Assembly: GCA_015058875.1 (NCBI GenBank)
Contig: SVBN01000019.1
Coordinates: 1-48,231, forward strand
DNA length: 48,231 nucleotides
Reading direction: 5' to 3'
From: Erysipelotrichaceae bacterium
GTDB taxonomy: Bacteria; Bacillota_I; Bacilli_A; Erysipelotrichales; Erysipelotrichaceae
The notes beneath the pieces were generated by a model. That model was not told where the DNA came from and did no database searches. It saw only the letters and a list, made by a program, of their open reading frames with translations. Shown here piece after piece: positions 39,201 through 47,015 of the stretch; within the stretch, counting starts at the first letter, position 1, and the number at the start of each line of letters is the position of its first letter. A program made the translations under genes and the position numbers.

Positions 39201-41699
39201 TCAGATATATCTGCCGGTGATGCTTTCCGGATTATGCCTGATCTCTTCCGGGCTGCCGCAGGCCACCACTCTGCCGCCTTCCTCACCGCCGCCGGGTCCC
39301 ATATCAATGATATAGTCCGCACTGCGGATGACATCCTTGTCGTGCTCGATGACGATCACGGTCGCCCCGTGTTCCATCAGTGTCCGGAAGACGCCGAGCA
39401 ATACCTGAACATCCAGAGGATGCAGGCCGATCGTCGGCTCATCAAAGACAAAGATGCTGTCGGACTGGCTCCTGCCCATCTCGCTGGCAAGCTTGAGACG
39501 CTGTGCCTCGCCGCCGGACAATCCCGGCGTCTGTTCCCCGAGCGTCAGATAACCGATCCCAAGATCCTGCAGGATCTGCAGCTTCGGAATCACCGTCTTC
39601 ATATCCGCACAGAAATCAAGCGCGGTATTCACATCCATTTCCATCAGTTCCGGAAGCGAACGGCTTTCCCCTGCTTTATTTGCATATCGGACACGGTACG
39701 CATCTTTCGCATATCTTGAGCCGCGGCATTCGGGACAGGGAATATCCACATCCGGCAGGAACTGCACATCCAGGGAAATCGAACCTGTGCCGTCGCATAC
39801 CGGACATCTCAGATCACCGGTGTTGTAGGAAAAATCTCCAGCCTTATATCCGTATTTCTTCGCATCCGCGCTTCTCGCATATATTTTCCGCAGTTCATCA
39901 TGCACATTGGCATAGGTTGCGACCGTGGAACGCACATTGACACCGATCGGTACGGCATCAATCAGCTTGATATGGGCAATGCCTTCCGCTTCAATCCGCT
40001 TCACATGTTCCGGCATCGGCTTTCCTGCAGTCACTGCTTCGACTGCCGGCACCAGGCTTTCCAGTACCATAGTCGTTTTTCCCGATCCCGAAACGCCGGT
40101 CACGACGGTCATCTTCCCTTTGGGAATCCGGATCTCCAGCGGCCTGACCGTATGGATGGAGGATGTGGAAAGCGATATGGTTCCCTCCGCAAACACATCC
40201 GGATCCGTGATCAGTTCTCCCGTTCTTTCTGTTTCTTCCCTGAGGAAAGGTCCGATCTTTGAAGCGGGATTCTGAATAATCTGTTTCACTGTTCCTTCCG
40301 CAATGACCCTGCCGCCCTTTGCGCCGGCTTCCTCACCCATTTCAATCAGCCAGTCCGATTCCTTCAGGATCTGCGTATCATGGTCCACGAGCAGCACGGA
40401 GTTTCCGTCGCTTACCAGATCATGAATCACATCATTCAGTCCGTTAATGTTGGACGGATGCAGGCCGATGCTCGGCTCATCCAGCACATACAGAACGCCG
40501 GTGGTCCGGTTGCGTACCGCCCTTGCCAGCTGCATTCTCTGCCGCTCTCCCGTGGAAAGCGTGGAAGATGCACGGTCCAGGGAAAGATAGGACAGTCCGA
40601 GGTCCATCAGGCGCTTCGCCGGCACATGAAAGGATTCGCAGATATTCACCGCCATCGGCCGCATTTCTTCCGGCAGGGACTGCGGGACATCCCGGACCCA
40701 TTCATCCAGCTGCTTCAGATTCATTGTGCACGCCTGATCCAGTGAAATCCCCCGGATGCGCGGCGCTCTTGCCCTATCGCTCAGTCTTGTCCCATGGCAT
40801 TCGGGACACACATCTTCCTTCAGGAACTTCTCCACCCGCTTCATGCCCTTTTCATCCTTTACCTTGTTCAGGGCATTCTGCACGGTTGCCGTAGCGCTGT
40901 AGTAGGTAAAATCCATTTCCGCAAAGGTTGCGCTGTCTTTGTTTTTCGGGCGGTAGAGAATATGGCGCTTCTCCATCGGTCCGTCATATACGATTACCTT
41001 TTCTTCTTCGCTCAGGTCTTTGAACGGAATATCCGTACGCACGCCCATTTCCCTGCATACATCTGTCATCAAAGACCACATCAGTGAATTCCACGGTGCG
41101 ACCGCACCTTCATCAATCGTCAGATTCTCATCCGGCACCAGGCTTGCCCGGTTGATTGTCCGCACCGTTCCGGTGCCGCCGCAGCACTTGCAGGCTCCCT
41201 GGGAATTGAACGCCAGCTCCTCCGCACCCGGCGCATAGAAACGCTCACGGCACACCGGACATTCCAGTTCCTGCCCCGCCGCAACCGCAAGCGAAGGCTC
41301 TAGATAATGACCGTTGGGACAGCGGTGCGAAGAAAGTCTCGAATACATCAGACGCAGGCTGTTCAGCAGTTCGGTTCCGGTGCCGAATGTCGAGCGGATG
41401 CCGCCAGGCGCAGGTCTCTGGTGCAGTGCCAGCGCAGCCGGGACATAGCGGATTTCATCCACATCAGCCCTTGCGGCACCTGTCATCCTTCTTCTGGTAT
41501 AGGTGGAAAGCGACTCCAGATAGCGTCTGGAGCCTTCGGCGTACACCACGCCGAGTGCCAGTGAAGACTTTCCCGATCCGGAGACGCCGGCAATCCCCGT
41601 AATCCGGTTCAGCGGTATATCCACATCGATATGCTTCAGATTGTGCACATTCGCACCGCGGACCTCGATATGATCCGGCTGTTTCCTGATTTCACCCAT
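39201..41699 (-). CDS. UvrA2-type ABC-ATPase (UvrA paralogue)
   Basis: An 832-residue double ABC ATPase of the UvrA family. Walker A motifs are GVSGSGKS (38-45) and GVSGSGKT (near 530). ABC signatures are LSTGERQRMQLA and LSGGEAQRLKLA. Zinc-finger cysteine pairs CPNGH...CPVC (127-150) and CKCCGGTGT are also present. It is about 110 residues shorter than true UvrA and appears to lack the UvrB-binding insertion, the hallmark of UvrA2/DrrC-type proteins linked to tolerance of DNA-binding drugs. It lies 21 bp after the GNAT gene and 14 bp before the VanX-like gene. The functional assignment to drug tolerance is by family. Confidence 0.85.
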   Translation of the reverse strand: MGEIRKQPDHIEVRGANVHNLKHIDVDIPLNRITGIAGVSGSGKSSLALGVVYAEGSRRYLESLSTYTRRRMTGAARADVDEIRYVPAALALHQRPAPGGIRSTFGTGTELLNSLRLMYSRLSSHRCPNGHYLEPSLAVAAGQELECPVCRERFYAPGAEELAFNSQGACKCCGGTGTVRTINRASLVPDENLTIDEGAVAPWNSLMWSLMTDVCREMGVRTDIPFKDLSEEEKVIVYDGPMEKRHILYRPKNKDSATFAEMDFTYYSATATVQNALNKVKDEKGMKRVEKFLKEDVCPECHGTRLSDRARAPRIRGISLDQACTMNLKQLDEWVRDVPQSLPEEMRPMAVNICESFHVPAKRLMDLGLSYLSLDRASSTLSTGERQRMQLARAVRNRTTGVLYVLDEPSIGLHPSNINGLNDVIHDLVSDGNSVLLVDHDTQILKESDWLIEMGEEAGAKGGRVIAEGTVKQIIQNPASKIGPFLREETERTGELITDPDVFAEGTISLSTSSIHTVRPLEIRIPKGKMTVVTGVSGSGKTTMVLESLVPAVEAVTAGKPMPEHVKRIEAEGIAHIKLIDAVPIGVNVRSTVATYANVHDELRKIYARSADAKKYGYKAGDFSYNTGDLRCPVCDGTGSISLDVQFLPDVDIPCPECRGSRYAKDAYRVRYANKAGESRSLPELMEMDVNTALDFCADMKTVIPKLQILQDLGIGYLTLGEQTPGLSGGEAQRLKLASEMGRSQSDSIFVFDEPTIGLHPLDVQVLLGVFRTLMEHGATVIVIEHDKDVIRSADYIIDMGPGGGEEGGRVVACGSPEEIRHNPESITGRYI

Positions 41700-41720
41700 T
41701 TTCTGTCTCCCCCGCTCTCT

Positions 41721-42227
41721 TTACCTCCGCAGCGTCTTTTCAAATGCCAGACGCGGATCATTGTCCTCTTCGACATAGATAATGCCGCACTGTTCAAAGC
41801 CGAGCTTCCTCAGCAGATTCTGCATCACGGTATTATCTCCGTGCGTATCAATGCGCAGATGTCCGCACTGTTCCAGTGCCCAGGAAATGCAGAAAGCGCC
41901 GATCCCTTTTTCGGAATGATCCGCCGCAATTCTGTGTACGACTCCGTACGGGGAAGCATCATGCCAGGCTCCGTCTGTGATATTCCTGTAGGTCGGCTCA
42001 ATATCTTCTCCGTAAACAAAGAAGAACGTTCCGATCACCTTATCATCTTCATTCACGCAGACATAGCTGTTTCCTTTGCGGATATCCTGATGAATCAGAT
42101 CCTGGGGCGGCCAGTTTGTCGGCCCCCACTGTCTCGGATTGCCGTGCTCCGCCATAAAGGCTCTTGCATGTGCATATATTTCCATCATCGTTTCAAAATC
42201 CCGTTCCGCCGATTTTCTGATCCTCAT
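41721..42227 (-). CDS. GNAT-family N-acetyltransferase
   Basis: A 168-residue acetyltransferase. SPYGVVHRIAADHSEKGIGAFCISWALEQ contains the GNAT motif A with a degenerate R/QxxGxG/A acetyl-CoA loop (EKGIGAF), and LRIDTHGDNTVMQNLLRKLGFEQCGIIY matches motif B. The target may be a small molecule, an antibiotic or a protein N-terminus. The ribosome binding site is weak and no clear promoter was found upstream. It is the first gene of the GNAT-UvrA2-VanX operon. Confidence 0.85.
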   Translation of the reverse strand: MRIRKSAERDFETMMEIYAHARAFMAEHGNPRQWGPTNWPPQDLIHQDIRKGNSYVCVNEDDKVIGTFFFVYGEDIEPTYRNITDGAWHDASPYGVVHRIAADHSEKGIGAFCISWALEQCGHLRIDTHGDNTVMQNLLRKLGFEQCGIIYVEEDNDPRLAFEKTLRR

Positions 42228-42322
42228 ACTTCTGCCCGCTTTCTGATACAGCTTCTCTTATGTGCATCACAGATTTATTATCTTTCATTCTGTCCCTTAA
42301 GTCATCAGATTTTCTTTGCGTA

Positions 42323-42353
42323 CAAAAAAGCAGAACGGCATCAGCCGTTCCGC
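42323..42353 (-). terminator. Intrinsic terminator after small lipoprotein
   Basis: Minus-strand stem GCGGAACGGC/GCCGTTCTGC (one G-U pair), loop TGAT, then six T. Confidence 0.88.
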
Positions 42354-42364
42354 AAAGATTGCGT

Positions 42365-42814
42365 TCAGTTTTTCGGAAGCACTTCCAGTTTGATGGTGCC
42401 GTCAGGCTTCTGCACTGCCGTGACTCTGACATAATAGTCACCCGGCGCAAGTGTTTCAATAACGCCGCCTTCCGTGCCTTTCAGCTCTTTTGCGAATGCA
42501 TTTTCTTCCGTATTCGCAAACGCCTCAAGCTGTTCCGGAGATGCGGTTTTGGTCAGCGATTCATCTGCCGGAATCACCTCCAGCAATACACTGCCTTTTT
42601 CCAGAGCCGCTTCATAGGAAACGCCTTCGCCTTCTTCCACGACAAGCGTTCCGCTCAATGCGAAATCGTCTTTCGAAGATTTTCTGAATTCAGCCGTGCA
42701 TTTCTTTCCGTCCGGTTCCATCTGCAGAACCAGATTGGGCCTGGATGAGCAGCCTGTCAGCATGCTCATGGTCAGCACAGCGGCCGCAATTCCTTTCATC
42801 ATTCTTTTCATCAT
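42365..42814 (-). CDS. Small lipoprotein of unknown function
   Basis: About 149 residues with signal peptide ending SMLTGCSS (lipobox LTGC). The mature part is a 125-residue domain, rich in beta strands by composition, ending in LAPGDYYVRVTAVQKPDGTIKLEVLPKN. Its closing strands resemble a carbohydrate-binding or fibronectin-like fold, but no family is recognised. Start selection: ATG 42814 or the adjacent 42811 lie at good distance from GAGGAAG, whereas ATG 42826 overlaps that site. The gene is monocistronic and closed by a strong terminator. It would be anchored on the outer membrane face. Confidence 0.68.
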   Translation of the reverse strand: MMKRMMKGIAAAVLTMSMLTGCSSRPNLVLQMEPDGKKCTAEFRKSSKDDFALSGTLVVEEGEGVSYEAALEKGSVLLEVIPADESLTKTASPEQLEAFANTEENAFAKELKGTEGGVIETLAPGDYYVRVTAVQKPDGTIKLEVLPKN

Positions 42815-42918
42815 TTTCTTCCTCATATGCAGGGATTTCAGTCAATACTCCTGCGGTTTCTAATTGTAAACCATATCCCGTGCAATGCAAGAATATGAAG
42901 TTTAAGAATTCCGTAAGA

Positions 42919-43314
42919 CTATTCCGCCTTCTGCTTTCTTCTCAGCCAGTAATCACCGACCGGAACATCCGCATGTTCCTCATCCCACGGTACTTCATGG
43001 CGTTCAAAATAGCCGATCACATGGCCTTCATCATTTCTGACCGGGACAAAGAACTCACGCTCTCCGGTTTTGCTGTTGAGCACCTCGAACATCTCATCTT
43101 CCCCGGCGTCTGCTCTTCTGAGAAACTCTTCGATCTTCGGTTTTGTGCTCTCGTTGTGGCAGTTGAACAGGCTGTTTCCGATCTGCACTCTTCCCGGATA
43201 ACGCCTGAGGGCGGTGCGGTTCATCCATCTGACCGTATGCGTTCTGTCCACAAAGACAATCTCATACACATACGAATCGAGGATGGCCTTCAGTACTTCA
43301 AATGTAATTTCCAT
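42919..43314 (-). CDS. Single-domain PAS protein
   Basis: A 131-residue protein made of one PAS-type domain (FEVLKAILDSYVYEIVFVDRTHTVRWMNRTAL). It has the segment GNSLFNCHNESTKPKIEEFLRRADAGEDEMFEVL typical of the PAS_10/DUF438-linked group; the Cys-His there could bind a metal or heme. No output domain is present, so it may act as a stand-alone sensor or adaptor. It starts 23 bp after the TetR gene on the same strand and is likely co-transcribed. The second half (EREFFVPVRNDEGHVIGYFERHEVPWDEE) is conserved in this group. Confidence 0.75.
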   Translation of the reverse strand: MEITFEVLKAILDSYVYEIVFVDRTHTVRWMNRTALRRYPGRVQIGNSLFNCHNESTKPKIEEFLRRADAGEDEMFEVLNSKTGEREFFVPVRNDEGHVIGYFERHEVPWDEEHADVPVGDYWLRRKQKAE

Positions 43315-43337
43315 GATGCATCATACCTCTGACACCA

Positions 43338-43898
43338 TCATACCGCATGTTCTTCCGGAACCTGCGAAGAATGATTGAACAGACGGTAAATCATCAGTGC
43401 GACATTATGCGCACTTTCCTTTTTGCCGTCTTCTTCCCATTTCAGAAAGGAATTGAGCAGTCCCCCGGCGTAGGCGTACAGTTCATACATATGCAGCTTT
43501 TTCTGCGGCAGGATATTCTTCATCATATATTCATTCACCGCATCAATCATGACGGTATACAGACCGTGTCTGTTCAGCACCAGGAAATAGCGGGAATACC
43601 GGTCAAAGTAATTCAGTGAAAATTCGATGTGTTCCAGACGCATATAGACGCCCGGATCATCCACTTCTCCGCCCTCGATCATATAGCCGCTGACGATAAT
43701 ATCCAGATAATCGCACAGCGCATCATACAGGTTTTCATAATACCGGTAGAACGTCATGCGCGATACGCCGGAAGTACGTACGACATCCATGACCCTGATC
43801 GAACTGAATTCCTGTTTCTCCAGCTCATCCAGGATTGCATTTCCGATGGCCATCCGGGTAGCCACGGTTCTTTTGTTGAGCGTTGTCTTGATTTTCAT
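43338..43898 (-). CDS. TetR-family regulator
   Basis: A 186-residue TetR protein. Its HTH is FSSIRVMDVVRTSGVSRMTFYRYYENLYDAL (about 31-61). The C-terminal helices belong to the TetR_C group that acts in small-molecule uptake or stress. No strong ribosome binding site precedes the ATG. The divergent gap to degV holds a palindrome TGCAACATATGTTACA (43922-43937) and two direct repeats TGTTACACTT (43902, 43931), a likely operator. It probably controls itself with the PAS gene and perhaps degV. Confidence 0.85.
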   Translation of the reverse strand: MKIKTTLNKRTVATRMAIGNAILDELEKQEFSSIRVMDVVRTSGVSRMTFYRYYENLYDALCDYLDIIVSGYMIEGGEVDDPGVYMRLEHIEFSLNYFDRYSRYFLVLNRHGLYTVMIDAVNEYMMKNILPQKKLHMYELYAYAGGLLNSFLKWEEDGKKESAHNVALMIYRLFNHSSQVPEEHAV

Positions 43899-43901
43899 AA
43901 A

Positions 43902-43940
43902 TGTTACACTTTCTTCGTTTCTGCAACATATGTTACACTT
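43902..43940. promoter_or_regulatory. Candidate TetR operator between tetR and degV
   Basis: A 16-bp palindrome TGCAACATATGTTACA (43922-43937, one mismatched pair) and two copies of TGTTACACTT 29 bp apart (43902-43911, 43931-43940). The spacing is near three DNA turns. Confidence 0.55.
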
Positions 43941-44013
43941 CTGCGATTTTTGTACATTTTAACACACAGGGAATATCCATACAATTTCCGTAATCCAGAA
44001 GGAGGATTTTCAT

Positions 44014-44847
44014 ATGATCAGAATTATCGCTGACTCATCCTGCGATCTTTATACACTCGACGTTCCGGATTTCAGGACAGTGCCGCTGACTGTTTATACC
44101 GATGAAAGAAGCTTTATTGACGATCCGTCACTGAATGTGACGGAAATGCTGAATTATCTTGCCTCATGGAAAGGACGCTCCTATACATCCTGTCCGTCCT
44201 GCGACGCCTGGATGCAGGCGTTTGAAGGTGCGGATGAGATCTTCGTCATGACAGTCACAAGCGCACTGTCCGGTTCCTACAACAGTGCCTGCAGCGCCAG
44301 AGACATGTATCTGGAACAGCATCCGGGTACCAGGATCTCCGTCATTGACTCTCTGTCCACCGGCGGCGAGGAAGTCCTGCTGTTAATGAAGCTCGCGGAG
44401 CTGGTCAGAAGCGGAAAGACGTTTGATGAAATCGATTCTGAAATCCGTGCATATATGCAGCATACCCGGCTGTTCTTCTCTTTCTTTTCCCTGCACAATC
44501 TCGGTCAGAACGGCCGCGTCTCCAAAGCCGCTGCCGCCGCGCTGTGCATGCTGAATATCGCGGTGACCGGAACTGCTTCCCCGGAAGGCACGATCAGCGT
44601 CACCGGCAAAGCCAGAGGAAACAGGAAAGCGGTCAGCACTCTCATGAAGGAGCTGGAAAAAGCCGGATATCACGGCGGCCGCGTGATCATTACCCATACG
44701 GAAAACACCGAGCTTGCCGGCATGCTGGCTGCGGCTGTCAAAAGCACATATCCCTCAGCGGACCTGCATATTCTTCCGACCAGAGGCCTGTGCAGTTATT
44801 ACATGGAGCGCAGAGGCATTGTCATCAGCTGTGAAACCGGAGACTGA
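44014..44847 (+). CDS. DegV-family fatty-acid-binding protein (FakB-like)
   Basis: A 277-residue DegV-fold protein. The N-terminal IIADSSCDLYTLD and TSCPSCDAWMQAF together with TVTSALSGSYNSA (about 75-87) form the fatty-acid head-group pocket. The C-terminal domain (HNLGQNGRVSKAAA, GTASPEGTISVTGKARGNRKAVS) is also typical. In Bacillota these present free fatty acids to FakA for phosphorylation. GGAGG lies 8 nt before the ATG. It is transcribed divergently from the TetR regulator and ends in a terminator hairpin whose loop contains the stop codon. A FakA partner is not in the window. Confidence 0.88.
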   Translation: MIRIIADSSCDLYTLDVPDFRTVPLTVYTDERSFIDDPSLNVTEMLNYLASWKGRSYTSCPSCDAWMQAFEGADEIFVMTVTSALSGSYNSACSARDMYLEQHPGTRISVIDSLSTGGEEVLLLMKLAELVRSGKTFDEIDSEIRAYMQHTRLFFSFFSLHNLGQNGRVSKAAAAALCMLNIAVTGTASPEGTISVTGKARGNRKAVSTLMKELEKAGYHGGRVIITHTENTELAGMLAAAVKSTYPSADLHILPTRGLCSYYMERRGIVISCETGD

Positions 44848-44859
44848 TCCGGTTTTTTT
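44834..44859 (+). terminator. Intrinsic terminator after degV
   Basis: Stem AACCGGA (44835-44841) with TCCGGTT (44848-44854), loop GACTGA, then seven T. Confidence 0.87.
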
Positions 44860-44896
44860 CTGTATCATTTCCGTTTCTGTTTTCTGAAATGCATAT

Positions 44897-44902
44897 TATG
44901 AT
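44897..44902 (+). promoter_or_regulatory. -10 box of leaderless LRR gene
   Basis: TATGAT followed by six bases (AACTGC) and ATG 44909; no ribosome binding site. Confidence 0.55.
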
Positions 44903-44908
44903 AACTGC

Positions 44909-45418
44909 ATGCAGGACTTTTATTTTAAATATGCAGTCAATGACACATATATGGCCGTCTTTTATCAGGGAGATGAACAGCATGTGACGGTTCCCTCCTC
45001 CTATTACGGAAAACCGGTTTCCATTCTGTACGACAATCTGTTTCAGTCGCATGCGGAAATCGTTTCCGTCACCCTGCCCGATACGCTGAGCGACATCGGC
45101 GGTTTTGTGTTTGACGGCTGTACGGGACTGAAGGAAATTGTTCTGCCGGATCACATTACTGTTCTCTGGCAGTATGCATTTGTGCGCTCTTCCTTCACGT
45201 CGCTTCATCTGCCGCAGGATCTGAAGTCTCTTTATCCGTATACATTCAAAGACTGCCGGGATCTGGAAGTGCTGTACTGCAATGCTTCCCTGAAGGAAAT
45301 CAGCCGCACCGCATTCAGCGGGTGCACTGCACTGAAAGAGATCCATCTTTCCCGCAGTACACGGTTTGATCCGCAGATGCTGCAGGACTGTCCGGCAGCT
45401 GAAATCATTTATTACTGA
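44909..45418 (+). CDS. BspA-type leucine-rich repeat protein, cytoplasmic
   Basis: A 169-residue protein of about five LRR_5 (BspA/TpLRR) units, visible as IVSVTLPDTLSDIGGFVFDGC, LKEIVLPDHITVLWQYAFVRS, FTSLHLPQDLKSLYPYTFKDC and LKEISRTAFSGC. There is no signal peptide or anchor, so it is unlike the large surface LRR proteins of gut bacteria and probably stays inside. LRR modules bind proteins; the partner is unknown. It has its own -10 box six bases before the ATG, and a terminator after it, so it is a single-gene unit between degV and the CHR operon. Confidence 0.8.
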   Translation: MQDFYFKYAVNDTYMAVFYQGDEQHVTVPSSYYGKPVSILYDNLFQSHAEIVSVTLPDTLSDIGGFVFDGCTGLKEIVLPDHITVLWQYAFVRSSFTSLHLPQDLKSLYPYTFKDCRDLEVLYCNASLKEISRTAFSGCTALKEIHLSRSTRFDPQMLQDCPAAEIIYY

Positions 45419-45433
45419 AATAAAAATACTGAG

Positions 45434-45467
45434 CAGCTGACCGAAATGATACCGGCAGCTGTTTTTT
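45434..45467 (+). terminator. Intrinsic terminator after LRR gene
   Basis: Stem CAGCTG-CCG / CGG-CAGCTG with a bulged A, then six T. Confidence 0.8.
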
Positions 45468-45477
45468 CCGCTGTACA

Positions 45478-45506
45478 TTGACATGATCCGGTACCCGTCA
45501 TATATT
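45478..45506 (+). promoter_or_regulatory. Promoter of the ArsR-CHR operon
   Basis: TTGACA (45478-45483), 17-bp spacer, TATATT (45501-45506). It is the best -35/-10 match in the window. Confidence 0.8.
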
Positions 45507-45537
45507 TAAGCCGTCACTTAATCAGATGAGGTGCCAT

Positions 45538-45864
45538 ATGGACATTGCCCTTTTATTGAAAGCCCTGGGTGAGCCTACCAGGTTTTCCATTTTTCAGCAG
45601 CTTCTGCTCAGAAAGCACTGTGTCCGTTCCCTGTCGAAAAAGTTCGGCATCAGCGAATCAGCTGTTTCCCAGCATATGAAAGTGCTGAAAGAAGCCGGGC
45701 TTGTATACGGAGAACGTTACGGATATCACATTCATTATCTGCCGGATCAGAAAGCCCTGGATGCACTGTGCGCTGCCTTCGGACAGATGCGCACGCAGTC
45801 CGTCCTGCTGTGCCGTGATCCCGATATATGCAATTGTGAATTCAAGGAGGCAGGAAACAAATGA
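45538..45864 (+). CDS. ArsR-family HTH regulator of the CHR operon
   Basis: A 108-residue winged-helix protein. LLLKALGEPTRFSIFQQLLL and VRSLSKKFGISESAVSQHMKVLKEAGLVYGERYGYHIHYL are the ArsR HTH and wing. The C-terminus LLCRDPDICNCEF carries three cysteines that could bind a soft metal or respond to oxidants. ATG 45538 is chosen over 45526 because GAGGTG lies 4-5 nt upstream. Its stop overlaps the start of the first CHR gene by 4 bp, so it is the operon's regulator. The inducer is unknown. Confidence 0.85.
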   Translation: MDIALLLKALGEPTRFSIFQQLLLRKHCVRSLSKKFGISESAVSQHMKVLKEAGLVYGERYGYHIHYLPDQKALDALCAAFGQMRTQSVLLCRDPDICNCEFKEAGNK

Positions 45865-46424
45865 ATACGATCATGGATCTGTTTTTCAGTTTTGCGGAAA
45901 TCGGCCTGTTTACTTTCGGCGGCGGTTACGCGATGATCGCGCTGATCGAAAACATGTGTGTGGAGAAGAAGCGGTGGATAACGCATGACGAGATGATGAA
46001 TATTACCGTAATTGCCGAATCGACGCCCGGTCCGATTGCGATCAACTGCGCCACCTATGTCGGATACAGACAGAAAGGATTTGCCGGCGCGCTTGCCGCA
46101 ACGCTGGGCATCATTCTGCCCTCTTTCTGCATCATATACATCATATCCGTATTCTTTGACCGTTTCCTTGAAATCACCTGGATCACCCATGCGTTTATGG
46201 GCATCCGTATTGCGGTCGGAATTCTGATTCTGGATGCCGGTCTGAAAATGTTCCGGAAAATGAAGAAAAAGAGACTGCCGGTATCCATCATGCTGTGTTC
46301 CTGTGCAGCGGTGCTTGCGGCTGATCTGTTATCCGTGCATCTTTCTTCCATCCTCCTGATGATCACCGCAGGCATGATCAGTCTGCTTCTCAGTCTTGCG
46401 GAGATGAAGGGAGGAAATGCATGA
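45861..46424 (+). CDS. Chromate transporter family (CHR) half-protein, first
   Basis: A 187-residue, about six-helix membrane protein. FAEIGLFTFGGGYAMIALIENMCV and ESTPGPIAINCATYVGYRQKG are the CHR domain motifs (FGGG...TPGP). In some Bacillota a CHR transporter is made of two separate half-length proteins from adjacent genes, as here. Chromate efflux is the characterised activity of long members; the substrate of short pairs is less clear and may be another anion. AAGGAGG precedes the ATG, and both ends overlap neighbouring genes by 4 bp. Confidence 0.87.
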   Translation: MNTIMDLFFSFAEIGLFTFGGGYAMIALIENMCVEKKRWITHDEMMNITVIAESTPGPIAINCATYVGYRQKGFAGALAATLGIILPSFCIIYIISVFFDRFLEITWITHAFMGIRIAVGILILDAGLKMFRKMKKKRLPVSIMLCSCAAVLAADLLSVHLSSILLMITAGMISLLLSLAEMKGGNA

Positions 46425-46984
46425 TGATTCTCCTGGATCTGTTTCTCGGATTTCTCAGAGTCGGATGCTTTGCGTTCGGCGGCGCATACGGTGCGATCCC
46501 GCTGATCCGCGAGGTAATTCTTTCTTACGGCTGGATGGAGGATGAGATGATTACTTATATGATCGCCGTCAGCGAAAGCACTCCCGGTCCGATCATGGTC
46601 AATATGGCTACCTATGCCGGCAGCTGTCAGGCAGGCCTCCCCGGTGCCCTCATTGCGACAGCCGCCGTAGTTCTGCCATCCTTTCTGATTATCCTGCTGA
46701 TCACCGCCGTGATGCATACCGCACTGAAAAACCGTTATATTCAGGCAGTGCTGCGCGGGCTCAAGCCGTGCATTATCGGTATTGTCCTGGCTACCGGCAT
46801 ATATATGATCATGAAAAATACGGCTGCCGTTCCCGGCGGAACATTCATGCCCCGCCCGGTTCTGATCACCGTATTTCTTGCGATCGTTTATTTCGGTTCA
46901 CGGAAGATCCGCAGAGGCGGCATCTCTCCGATCCTTCTGATCTGTATTTCCGCTGCGGCCGGAATCCTGACATACGGACTGTAA
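46421..46984 (+). CDS. Chromate transporter family (CHR) half-protein, second
   Basis: A 187-residue partner of the preceding half. FLRVGCFAFGGAYGAIPLIREVIL and ESTPGPIMVNMATYAGSCQAG are its CHR motifs. About 30% of positions look shared with the first half, consistent with a duplicated gene pair acting as a heterodimer. The FGG-A-YG variant differs slightly from the first half's FGGGYA. No terminator is evident after it; the convergent reductase gene ends 31 bp away. Confidence 0.87.
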   Translation: MMILLDLFLGFLRVGCFAFGGAYGAIPLIREVILSYGWMEDEMITYMIAVSESTPGPIMVNMATYAGSCQAGLPGALIATAAVVLPSFLIILLITAVMHTALKNRYIQAVLRGLKPCIIGIVLATGIYMIMKNTAAVPGGTFMPRPVLITVFLAIVYFGSRKIRRGGISPILLICISAAAGILTYGL

Positions 46985-47015
46985 TATGTGAATCACCGCA
47001 TTCCATGCTATGCGC

